Positions 54,899 through 62,157 of a stretch of DNA of 64,000 nt are shown piece by piece. The stretch is taken from positions 1-64,000 of the forward strand of contig NZ_JAHTKI010000020.1 in the NCBI RefSeq assembly GCF_019145475.1, in the 5' to 3' direction. Made by a program: the position numbers and the translations under genes. Numbering within the stretch: position 1 is the stretch's first letter; each line of letters starts with the position of its first letter. The stretch is from Pseudomonas botevensis (GTDB taxonomy: Bacteria; Pseudomonadota; Gammaproteobacteria; Pseudomonadales; Pseudomonadaceae). The notes under the pieces are model-generated. The model saw nothing but the letters and a program-made list of their open reading frames with translations, did no database searches and was not told the origin of the DNA.

Positions 54899-56584
54899 AT
54901 GGAAGGGTATGCGCTGGCAGGCTTCACCGCCGGGATAGGCAATACGCTGCCTTACAACCCCGAGGAGTTCAGCGTCGACACCCTTGAAAAGGCCGGGGTT
55001 ACGTCAGTTGCCGACGCAACGGCGAAAACCGTCCTGGAAGGCGGGAGCCTGAAGGACAACCTGGTGGGTTCTCTGGCCGGCGCGGCGATCAATGTTGGAG
55101 GCGCGACATTGGCCAACGATATCGGGGGCACGACCTTACCCGATGGCTCGCTGACAAAGATTGGCCTGCATGCGTTGCTGGGCGGAGTCCTGTCCGTGGC
55201 CCAAGGGGGTGATTTCAGAACGGGAGCGCTGGCGGCAGGTGCCGACGAGGCGGCCGTGACAACGTTGTCCGACTGGATCATGCCAGACCCGTCCACCGCT
55301 GACGCCCTGACCACGCAAGAAGGACAGCAAAGACTGCTCGCTGCCTCCGGACTGATCGGAGTGCTGGCCGCGACGGCAACTGGTGGTGATCCATCGATCG
55401 CTGCTTCTGTTGCGCAAAACGCTACGCAGCACAACTTTCTGGGCGCGAATTCGCAACAGAAACGGGATGACGCTCGCACTGCAATGGAAGAGGGTGATCG
55501 CTCGCCGCAAACCGAGAGCGTAGTGCGTACGACTGAACAGACGGACCAGCGTAGCGATGGCTTGCTCGACAAATACCTTGCCGATCCTGACTCGCTGACT
55601 CCTGAGGAGAAAACCAGGTTTGATGGCTATTTGGGGACGTACTACACGGAGCAGGCGGCCCAATATGGCCCCGAACAAGCGCTCTCGCTGGTAGGCGACC
55701 TGCTGGCAAACGGAAATCCAGACAAAACCTACGATTTCCCTTATGCCGGCACCGCTGAACAGAGAACCGCAGCGGCCGATGCGCAAGAAGACGCCGCCGG
55801 TGGGCTATTGCCATTACTGCTCAATCCTCGGCAGAAAAGCGGGAATGAAGAACTCTACAACCTCACGACCCAAAACCAGCTGATCACGGAAGAACAACAG
55901 GGCCTGTCGAACATCGGTACACCTGCTTTGTATGCGTTGCCGGGAAGCCTGGGGCTAGGTATCGCGGCTATCGGTCTGGAAAACAGCGTGGGCCAAATTG
56001 GCTATGGTGTGTGGCAGGCAAGCACTGGTGACTACACAGACGCTGCCGGGAATATTATCTTGGGAGGGCTTGGAACCGCTGGTGCTTGGGGGGTTAGGGA
56101 AGGAGGACTCGGGGCGGCTGGAGGTGTTGAGGACGCTGCGGTAGTTGGGGGGGTAAAAGTAACTCCGCCAGAGACTCAAGCATCGACCGGCGCCATTGCT
56201 GATAACGAAGCAGGAGGGTTTTCTTATTACGACCAGTTTAAGAAAGCTGACGGTAGTTGGGATTGGCCGAAAGAATTGGGCTTCTCTGGTAACTCTGTTA
56301 AGAATACATTGCCAGTTGGTACTAAATTGGACCGTTATGGTGGCCCTGAAGGCTATTTCTTATCCCCTCAAGGTGTTCCGTTTGATCAAAGAGCATTGGC
56401 GCCTGGCTCAAGAGCTGGAGGATACTATCAGTATGAAGTGCTCAAGCCATTGCCGGTCGTTCAGGGGGAGATTGCTCCTGCATTTGGTCAGCCTGGAGGC
56501 GGGACTCAAATTTTACCTGACCTTTCTGAAAGGTTTAATGTTGATCGATTAGTGAAAGAGGGTTATCTGAGGAGAACTAATTAA
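54899..56584 (+). CDS. Displaced CdiA C-terminus with TNT-type NAD glycohydrolase domain (561 aa)
   Basis: The protein begins inside what would be a CdiA pretoxin domain (MEGYALAGFTAGIGNTLPYN, LVGSLAGAAINVGGATLAND) and continues through helical spacer regions to a C-terminal TNT domain of about 110 residues: LPVGTKLDRYGGPEGYFLSP, FDQRALAPGS, YQYEVLKPLPVVQGEIAPAF and GQPGGGTQ, ending YLRRTN. In the mycobacterial TNT, this fold hydrolyses NAD, and the Gln of the last motif is catalytic. There is no signal peptide or TPS domain, so it cannot leave the cell by itself; it is the tail of an older CdiA. The region up to about 56050 is high-GC, the toxin domain AT-rich. The gene for a probable immunity protein follows. 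Confidence 0.75.
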   Translation: MEGYALAGFTAGIGNTLPYNPEEFSVDTLEKAGVTSVADATAKTVLEGGSLKDNLVGSLAGAAINVGGATLANDIGGTTLPDGSLTKIGLHALLGGVLSVAQGGDFRTGALAAGADEAAVTTLSDWIMPDPSTADALTTQEGQQRLLAASGLIGVLAATATGGDPSIAASVAQNATQHNFLGANSQQKRDDARTAMEEGDRSPQTESVVRTTEQTDQRSDGLLDKYLADPDSLTPEEKTRFDGYLGTYYTEQAAQYGPEQALSLVGDLLANGNPDKTYDFPYAGTAEQRTAAADAQEDAAGGLLPLLLNPRQKSGNEELYNLTTQNQLITEEQQGLSNIGTPALYALPGSLGLGIAAIGLENSVGQIGYGVWQASTGDYTDAAGNIILGGLGTAGAWGVREGGLGAAGGVEDAAVVGGVKVTPPETQASTGAIADNEAGGFSYYDQFKKADGSWDWPKELGFSGNSVKNTLPVGTKLDRYGGPEGYFLSPQGVPFDQRALAPGSRAGGYYQYEVLKPLPVVQGEIAPAFGQPGGGTQILPDLSERFNVDRLVKEGYLRRTN

Positions 56585-56585
56585 T

Positions 56586-56993
56586 ATGAACTCAGTCATG
56601 GAAGAAATACAAAAGGCCATTTACTCGCTGGGTGAGCGAATTGGTGCTCCAAGGTCTCTTTTGGTTGTTAAAAGAAGTTCTTCAGAAGATGGAAGTCCTC
56701 ATGTGGAGGTTAAGTCGGACGAGTTTAATTATGTATGCTCAGAGAGGTGTTTTGAAATATACAGAAGACGCACAACCTCTTTGGATGAGTTGCTGTATTG
56801 GATAATTAGTGGTGTAGCCTTTAAATTGGCTTCGGACTACGAATTGGCTAATAGAATTGTTGGTGTCGACTCGCGGAGACTGCTTTTTTCACAATATGTA
56901 TCAATTCTTGGGCGGATCAGTGAAGAGTGGAAAAAAAAGGCCTCTGACGAGGTGGAGTTAATATTAATTAATGCACCGTACTTGGATGTATAG
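56586..56993 (+). CDS. Probable immunity protein for the TNT toxin (135 aa)
   Basis: ATG 56586 lies one base after the toxin stop; a second in-frame ATG (MEEIQKAIYSLGERIGAP) is at 56598. It is a soluble alpha/beta protein with a central helix (LDELLYWIISGVAFKLASDY) and a basic helix (RISEEWKKKASDE). It reminds me of the Imm63 group, but I cannot confirm that. Immediate adjacency to an apparently intact TNT domain and shared AT-richness support immunity to NAD depletion. Confidence 0.65.
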   Translation: MNSVMEEIQKAIYSLGERIGAPRSLLVVKRSSSEDGSPHVEVKSDEFNYVCSERCFEIYRRRTTSLDELLYWIISGVAFKLASDYELANRIVGVDSRRLLFSQYVSILGRISEEWKKKASDEVELILINAPYLDV

Positions 56994-57009
56994 AAGTAAG
57001 AAATGATGA

Positions 57010-57393
57010 GTAGGTGAAAAGTATGTAGGAAGTGGCAGTGGGCCGGATAAGGAATTCTTAGAAGTCAGTGATGCATATTCACCCGCCAAATCTGTACAAG
57101 GGTTGAGTAATTCAAAACCGATTGATTTTGTTTACGATTCGGCTATTCAACGATTCATCATGGGACGGAATCAATTTGGGCATGAGGGGATATTGGATGT
57201 TGGAAGAATCCCTTCATCTGACGCTATCGTCGGCGGCGGGATCTGGAAGGAAAATGGAGTTCTTCGAACCTATGAATGGAGCGGACATTACGGGGTGAAC
57301 TGGACTCCCGAGCTTCGTGAGCAGTTCAAGTCCTTTATGAGCAGCCATGGCGTGGATGTTAACCAAACTGCCAGGCCCATCTCCCCAGCCTGA
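57010..57393 (+). pseudogene. Orphan toxin tail no. 5, immunity gene missing
   Basis: The open frame from 57010 has no ATG with an RBS. It reads KPIDFVYDSAIQRFIMGRNQ, GHEGILDVGRIPSSDAIVGG, YEWSGHYGVNWTPELREQF and ends ISPA. WSGHYGxNWT and the preceding GHEG are known to me from polymorphic toxin tails (possibly the group called type 43). The 3' end overlaps the next toxin frame at 57347, so an immunity gene has been lost at a recombination junction. Confidence 0.6.
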
Positions 57394-57698
57394 TCCAACT
57401 CAACCTACCCTGATTGCTGATAGGGTTGCAGATAAAACTACGGCTAATGCAGGAAAAGAATATCCAAATGGAAATATGGCAGATGCTCACGCAGAAATTG
57501 GCGTAATTCAGCAGGCCTACAATTCCGGCAGAACCGTTGGTGCAGAGATGTCCATGCGGTTATTGCAAGGGCGACATTGCTGCTGCGGAAGAGGCTGGGT
57601 TGAAATCTCTTACTGCCCAAGCTGTAGATGATAAAAGCGGACTCCCTAAAACTTGCTACTGGAATCCGGGTATTAAATCTATAAAGGAGAAAAAATAA
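57347..57698 (+). pseudogene. Broken deaminase-type toxin tail
   Basis: One frame gives a linker (PSPQPDPTQPTLIADRVADK) and the deaminase helix NMADAHAEIGVIQQAYNSG with the zinc-ligand HAE. The second half of the site, CGYCKGDIAAAEEAGLKSL, and the end LPKTCYWNPGIKSIKEKK lie in the +1 frame from 57555 to 57698. Only one base separates the two halves, whereas relatives I recall have about eight to ten residues in between, so a small deletion has shifted the frame. The cytidine-deaminase-like toxin should be dead. Confidence 0.75.
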
Positions 57699-58103
57699 AT
57701 GAAATTAGGTGGCTATATTGTCGATGCCAAGATGGGGCGTCTACAGATTCCGATTGTTTATAATCCGTCGCCTTTAGATCTTGAAGTAGTTATTAGTCAG
57801 TTTTCCACCCAGGATGGTGTTGCTTGCTTGTACCTTGAAGATGAGCCAGATCATGGCCCTTATGAACTAAATTTGTATGCCGACTCAGGTAATTTTTTTA
57901 TTATGATGAATCAGTATCTTGAAAGTGGTGAGCATGAAGTTGAAGTGATTAATAATCCCAAGGCGGGGGCGGAAATGGTCGATATTTTAGGTGACCTTTA
58001 TCCTGCAAGTGCTATGACAAGAGATATAAATTTGATATTTGTATTTTTTACAGAGTTTTTGCGCTCACGAGATGTTGGTTCGGATTTTCTTAAGATTAGT
58101 TAA
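57699..58103 (+). CDS. Probable immunity protein of the deaminase module (134 aa)
   Basis: ATG 57699 follows AAAGGAG with a good spacing and abuts the stop of the deaminase tail. The protein starts MKLGGYIVDAKMGRLQIP and is acidic, soluble and AT-rich, with hydrophobic C-terminal helix INLIFVFFTEFL. The family is not assigned with confidence. It is intact although its toxin is broken, as expected if immunity is retained against kin carrying a functional version. Confidence 0.65.
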   Translation: MKLGGYIVDAKMGRLQIPIVYNPSPLDLEVVISQFSTQDGVACLYLEDEPDHGPYELNLYADSGNFFIMMNQYLESGEHEVEVINNPKAGAEMVDILGDLYPASAMTRDINLIFVFFTEFLRSRDVGSDFLKIS

Positions 58104-58633
58104 CTGTGAAAAAGATACCTCTATGACTACGGGTAGTGATGATGTCCACGTTGCGCCATAATGGTATGGAAACGACTAGCTACTGCTCGATAGGATATGG
58201 GAATATTTAACAGTATCAAGTGCTAAGGTGAACTATGTTTTATTGGAAAATTGGACAGAGTGATGGTGTTTGTTCACTACGAGTATGGGCCTTACATTGG
58301 CATTTAAATATTATGATGCGGGCTCGCTGGAAATCTGTTGAACGAAAAATATTTCGTACTGTATTGGAAGTCGACACCTCGTGAGCTGGTCGGCGATGGA
58401 GTGAATGTTATTTTGGGAGTGCTGCGGACCTTGTGAAACTACAATTTATTTTTTATTCAATTTTTTGATTGATTTTTTGTGAAAAATTGATTGTGAATGC
58501 CATCAGAAAGGTGGTATTCAAAAAGGTCCCGGCCCCTCGCGTCCTATTTATTACTGAGTTCAACTATTCCCAGCAATTCAATCCTTGCCCTGCTACGAAA
58601 AGCTGATGTAACCAAACCACTTCTCGTCCTGCA
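58104..58633. other. Gene-free AT-rich stretch with decayed coding traces
   Basis: No intact gene. Around 58235-58440 pieces such as VHYEYGPYIGI and YWKSTPRELVGDGVNVILG read like protein but are in different frames broken by stops, so another toxin or immunity gene probably decayed here. From about 58440 on, the sequence is T-rich and featureless. It is the boundary between the cdi accessory block and the core-like region. Confidence 0.45.
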
Positions 58634-59536
58634 CTAAAGCCTCTCATCCCCCCCATTCATCCTCTCAATCACCAACCCGATAAACGCCGACACCGCCAGC
58701 GGCAACTGGCGTCGGCTCGGGTACAGCACATTCAGACCAAACCCTTTCGGCTGGTATTGCGCCAGCACCGGCACGAGGGTGCCGGCGTTTATCTGATGGT
58801 TGGCCATCACCGGTGGCAGCAGGGCGATGCCCAGGCCGGCGACGGCGGCTTTGCGCAGGGCCTGGGCGGTGTTGCCGCTGAAGCGGCCGGCGACTTGCAC
58901 TTCTTCCTCGCCATTGGGGCCAACCAGGTGCCAGGTGGCGTGGCCGCTGGGTTGGGCGGAGATTACGCAGTCGTGGTTCGCCAGGTCTTGTAGCGTTTGC
59001 GGGGCACCGCGTCTTGCGATGTAGGCGGGGCTGGCGACCAGTCCGACGCTGCGGGGATCGAAGATCTTGCGGCCGATATAGCCGGAGTCGCGCAAGGGGC
59101 CGCCGCGAAAGGCGACGTCGATCTGCTCGGCAATCAGATCTGCCTTGGCGTCGCTGAGCACGAAATCGAGGCGCACCCGTGGATGCGCCGCGAGAAATTC
59201 GGCCACCCATTCCATCTGAAAGAAATCGAAAAAATCGGCGGGGGCCGCCACTCGCACCCGTCCGCTGGGCTCGTCGCTGCCGGTCACCAGGGCCTGCCCG
59301 GCTTCGAGCAGGCCATCCACCGCTCCCACGCAACGATCATGAAAAGCCTGGCCGGCGCTGGTGAGCGTGAGCTTGCGGGTCGAGCGTTGCAGCAGGCGTG
59401 TTTGCAGGTGCGCTTCGAGCTGCTGGATGCGCCGGCTCACGGTATTGGGCGGCATGCCCAGCCGCCGTGCGGCTTCGGCAAAGCTGCCGCAGCGCACGAC
59501 CTGGACAAACATGGCGATGTCATTGAGATCGAGCAT
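58634..59536 (-). CDS. LysR-family transcriptional regulator (300 aa)
   Basis: Start ATG 59536 (MLDLNDIAMFVQVVRCGSFA) matches the usual LysR N-terminus; 12 further codons upstream are unlikely. The winged HTH covers about 1-60 (SFAEAARRLGMPPNTVSRRI). The rest is a periplasmic-binding-like effector domain (VRVAAPADFFDFFQMEWVAE, GLGIALLPPVMANHQ). It belongs to the AaeR/DsdC-like CrgA group by overall look. It is divergent from the pirin operon across 109 bases, so it very likely controls that operon and itself. The ligand is unknown. Confidence 0.9.
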   Translation of the reverse strand: MLDLNDIAMFVQVVRCGSFAEAARRLGMPPNTVSRRIQQLEAHLQTRLLQRSTRKLTLTSAGQAFHDRCVGAVDGLLEAGQALVTGSDEPSGRVRVAAPADFFDFFQMEWVAEFLAAHPRVRLDFVLSDAKADLIAEQIDVAFRGGPLRDSGYIGRKIFDPRSVGLVASPAYIARRGAPQTLQDLANHDCVISAQPSGHATWHLVGPNGEEEVQVAGRFSGNTAQALRKAAVAGLGIALLPPVMANHQINAGTLVPVLAQYQPKGFGLNVLYPSRRQLPLAVSAFIGLVIERMNGGDERL

Positions 59537-59645
59537 GGTGATTCCTGACACTGATGGATGAGTGCAATCCAATTGTATCGGCTAATCAGGTAATCGGCCT
59601 GACTCTATTGTTCGAGCCATTCATCCATTCTTGCGAGCAACCACC

Positions 59646-60542
59646 ATGACTTTGCACCCGCAATCCCGTTCCGAGCGTGACCCCGAGACTCGCCGCGCCA
59701 TCAGCTACCGCACGACCGGCAGTGGACATGGCGCGATTGTCCGGTTGATGAGTCCTTCCGACCTGGGGCATCTGATCAAGCCGTTCGTATTCCTCGATCT
59801 GTTCGAAGGCGAGAGTTCGTTCATCAAAGGCATGCCCATGCACCCCCATTCTGGGATTGCCACGGTCACCGTGATCACCGAGGGCAATCTGCGTTTCGAG
59901 GACGCGGACTCGGGCAAGGGCATGATCGACTACGGCGGCGTCGAGTGGATGCGCGCCGGTGGCGGGGTGTGGCACGGCAAGGAAATGTCGGCCGGTACGT
60001 CGAAGCGCATCCAGGGCTTTCAACTGTGGGTTGCGCTGCCGCCTGCGCTGGAAAACGCCAGTGTCGACAGCCAATACCTGGAGTCGGGCGCGATGCCTGA
60101 AGCGGGGCCGGCGCGGGTGATTCTCGGTGCCTATCAAGGTGTGCAAAGCCCGGTTCGCGCGCCGGACGGCATGAACTATCTGCTGGTCACGCTGCGCGCC
60201 GGTGAGTCCTGGACCTATGTGCCGCCCAAAGACCATGAGTCGCTGTGGCTGAGCGTCAGCCGTGGAGCCCTGGCCGCTCCCGGTCTCGTCGACGCCGGAG
60301 AAATGGCGATCTTCGAACCGGGCAACGACGCCGTGACCCTGACAGCCCTGCAACAGGACGCGGTCTTCGTTATCGGCTCGGCCACTCCGCATCCCTATGA
60401 GTTGGCGTTGGGCAACTACTCGGTTCACACCAACCCGCAAGCCCTGCGTGCCGGCGAGGAAAAAATCGCCGAGATCGGTGTCCGGTTGCGCGAGTACCTG
60501 CGACAGCCCAACGACTCGGCCAGCGTGCCGGTTTTCAGATAA
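59646..60542 (+). CDS. Pirin family bicupin protein (298 aa)
   Basis: Start ATG 59646 (MTLHPQSRSERDPETR). The N-terminal cupin carries the first metal-ligand pair in GMPMHPHSGIATVTVI and the second His/Glu in GGGVWHGKEMSAG, so the iron site looks complete. A typical pirin segment (RIQGFQLWVALPPALE) follows, then the second cupin (SWTYVPPKDHESLWLSVSRG). Bacterial pirins include quercetinase-like enzymes and metabolic regulators; which applies cannot be told. It is first in an operon with a shortened pirin-like gene and an SDR gene. Confidence 0.9.
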   Translation: MTLHPQSRSERDPETRRAISYRTTGSGHGAIVRLMSPSDLGHLIKPFVFLDLFEGESSFIKGMPMHPHSGIATVTVITEGNLRFEDADSGKGMIDYGGVEWMRAGGGVWHGKEMSAGTSKRIQGFQLWVALPPALENASVDSQYLESGAMPEAGPARVILGAYQGVQSPVRAPDGMNYLLVTLRAGESWTYVPPKDHESLWLSVSRGALAAPGLVDAGEMAIFEPGNDAVTLTALQQDAVFVIGSATPHPYELALGNYSVHTNPQALRAGEEKIAEIGVRLREYLRQPNDSASVPVFR

Positions 60543-60580
60543 GCCGGGCGTCAGGCCCAACCGGTCATTCAGGAGTTGAA

Positions 60581-61048
60581 ATGGTAGAGCATCGAATCAA
60601 GGCCGATCTCGGCGGTGGCGACTTTGGCTGGCTCAAGGCCCGGCATCACTTCAAGGTCACTCCGGACGGCAATCCCGTGCACCGTCCGTTCGGCGCGCCG
60701 GTGGTCTGGAATGACGACGAGATCGCCCCCGGCATCGGGTTCCCGATGCACGGGTATCAAAACATGCAGATCGTCAGTTACGTGCTGGCCAGCGGCATGC
60801 CCGGCGATGAAAGCGCCTTGCCCATTCGCGCCGATGCCCGTGTGCCGGGGGCGACACTCAAGGGCGGTCAGCGCTTGAGCAGCGATTGCTCGGGCACGCG
60901 TCACGCCTATCTGGTGCCGACCCTTGGCGCAGTGAATGTCAACGGCGAACGGGTTGAGGCCGGGGACGGTATCGCCATGACCGCAGAAGCGTTGCTGGTG
61001 GTTGAAGCGCTCGACGACACCGAAGTGGTCATGGTCGAGGTATTTTGA
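60581..61048 (+). CDS. Pirin/YhhW-like protein with internal deletion (155 aa)
   Basis: ATG 60581 follows AGGAG. Residues 1-70 (KARHHFKVTPDG, WNDDEIAPGIGFPMHGYQNM) align with the start of a roughly 230-residue YhhW-type pirin; from about 77 (ESALPIRADARVPGATLKGG) the sequence resumes in the second cupin and runs to the normal end (VNGERVEAGDGIAM, VVMVEVF). About 75-80 residues between are missing in frame, including the GIRHSE ligand motif, and the HxH pair is reduced to H57-G-Y59. An iron enzyme activity is therefore unlikely. It may be a decaying gene or a repurposed structural protein. Confidence 0.75.
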   Translation: MVEHRIKADLGGGDFGWLKARHHFKVTPDGNPVHRPFGAPVVWNDDEIAPGIGFPMHGYQNMQIVSYVLASGMPGDESALPIRADARVPGATLKGGQRLSSDCSGTRHAYLVPTLGAVNVNGERVEAGDGIAMTAEALLVVEALDDTEVVMVEVF

Positions 61049-61050
61049 GC

Positions 61051-61911
61051 ATGAACACGATCATCATGACCGGCGGGACGTTTGGTCTGGGCGAAGCGGC
61101 TGCGCAGCGTCTGGGCGCAGCCCCTGGCACTCGCCTCATCGTGGGCGGACGGGAAACCGCCGTGCCGCTGGATCTGGCGAGCCAGAGCAGCGTCCGGCAG
61201 TTCGCCGGGCAAGTGCTCGACACCTTGGGCAAGACCAGGATCAATGCACTGGTCCTCAACGCCGGACTCAGTTTTCCGACCACGGCGCGCACCGTGGACG
61301 GTCATGAAACGACTTTCGCGGTCAATCACCTGGGGTACTACCTGTTATTGCGGCTGCTGGCGCCATCGCTGGCGCGCAATGCCATTGTGCTGCTGACCAC
61401 CAGCAACACCCACGATCCACGGTTCAGCCCGGTTGCGCCGTTTGCGTTTGTCGATGCCCATCAACTGGCGCAGCAGGACCTTGGGCGGAGCGCGGGTGGC
61501 GAGGTCGAGTTCGAAGCGGGATTCCGCGCCTATGCCACTTCCAAACTGTGCAATCTGCTGACGGCCCGAGCCTTCGCGGCGTCGCCCGTGGTCAGGTCCC
61601 GGCGCTTGCGGGTGATCGCCTACAACCCGGGTTATACCCCCGGCACCGGCCTGGGACGCAATTTGCCGAACGGAACGCTTCCGGGGCCGGCCATGGCGTT
61701 GAGTCCTTATTTCGCTGAAAGCATGCGCGTGCAGGCGGGCGAGGTGCTGGCCGATCTTGCATCGGGGCGCCTCGCGCCGCCGAGGGGGCGTCTGTATGCG
61801 TCGTTGGTCAGAGGTGAGCTGACATGGCCGCAGCCCTCCGACCTCGCGCGCCGTGACGACGTTGCGCAGCAGTTGTGGCGTGACAGCGCGGTGCTGACGG
61901 CGATGGCGTGA
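61051..61911 (+). CDS. Short-chain dehydrogenase/reductase (286 aa)
   Basis: ATG 61051 follows GAGG and lies two bases after the previous stop; a TTG at 61045 is less likely. The Rossmann motif TGGTFGLGEAAAQRL is at the N-terminus, NAG near residue 70 (LVLNAGLSFP), the catalytic YATSK near 167, with LLTTSNTHDP supplying the Ser region. The length and the C-terminal extension resemble the light-dependent protochlorophyllide-reductase-like or retinol-dehydrogenase-like SDRs. The substrate is unknown. Together with the pirins it forms a LysR-controlled operon, perhaps for redox or aromatic metabolism. Confidence 0.88.
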   Translation: MNTIIMTGGTFGLGEAAAQRLGAAPGTRLIVGGRETAVPLDLASQSSVRQFAGQVLDTLGKTRINALVLNAGLSFPTTARTVDGHETTFAVNHLGYYLLLRLLAPSLARNAIVLLTTSNTHDPRFSPVAPFAFVDAHQLAQQDLGRSAGGEVEFEAGFRAYATSKLCNLLTARAFAASPVVRSRRLRVIAYNPGYTPGTGLGRNLPNGTLPGPAMALSPYFAESMRVQAGEVLADLASGRLAPPRGRLYASLVRGELTWPQPSDLARRDDVAQQLWRDSAVLTAMA

Positions 61912-61992
61912 GCGGTGTCCGATGGGCTATCGGTGGCGGCGTCAGGGCAGGGCGGGAGAGCCGGATCGATCGACTCTCGCGTTGACTCGGGA

Positions 61993-62151
61993 TCAGCTTT
62001 CGGTGGCGGTGACGGCCTCATCGCTGGCTTCGGCCGCCAGCTTCAAACGATCCGCCTTGCAGATGTACTTGGGCTTTTTCGGCGCCAGTTTGGCGCTGGC
62101 CTTTTTGGCCTTGGCCTTGAACAGCTGCTGTAATTTTTTCTGACGATTCAT
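61993..62151 (-). CDS. DUF2986 family small basic protein (52 aa)
   Basis: ATG 62151 opens a frame reading MNRQKKLQQLFKAKAKKASA, then KLAPKKPKYICKADRLKL and an acidic end AAEASDEAVTATES. This is the DUF2986 pattern: a lysine-rich helix, a KPKYISKADR-like core and an Ala/Glu tail. It starts six bases after the stop of the GGDEF-EAL gene on the same strand and is probably co-transcribed. Its abundant lysines suggest nucleic-acid or ribosome binding, but no function is established. Confidence 0.8.
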   Translation of the reverse strand: MNRQKKLQQLFKAKAKKASAKLAPKKPKYICKADRLKLAAEASDEAVTATES

Positions 62152-62157
62152 GCGGGT

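Noticed and set aside
54631..54942. 103-codon minus-strand frame across the decayed immunity gene
   Set aside because: It runs antisense into the start of the displaced CdiA tail, and the plus strand shows clear remnants of an immunity gene instead.
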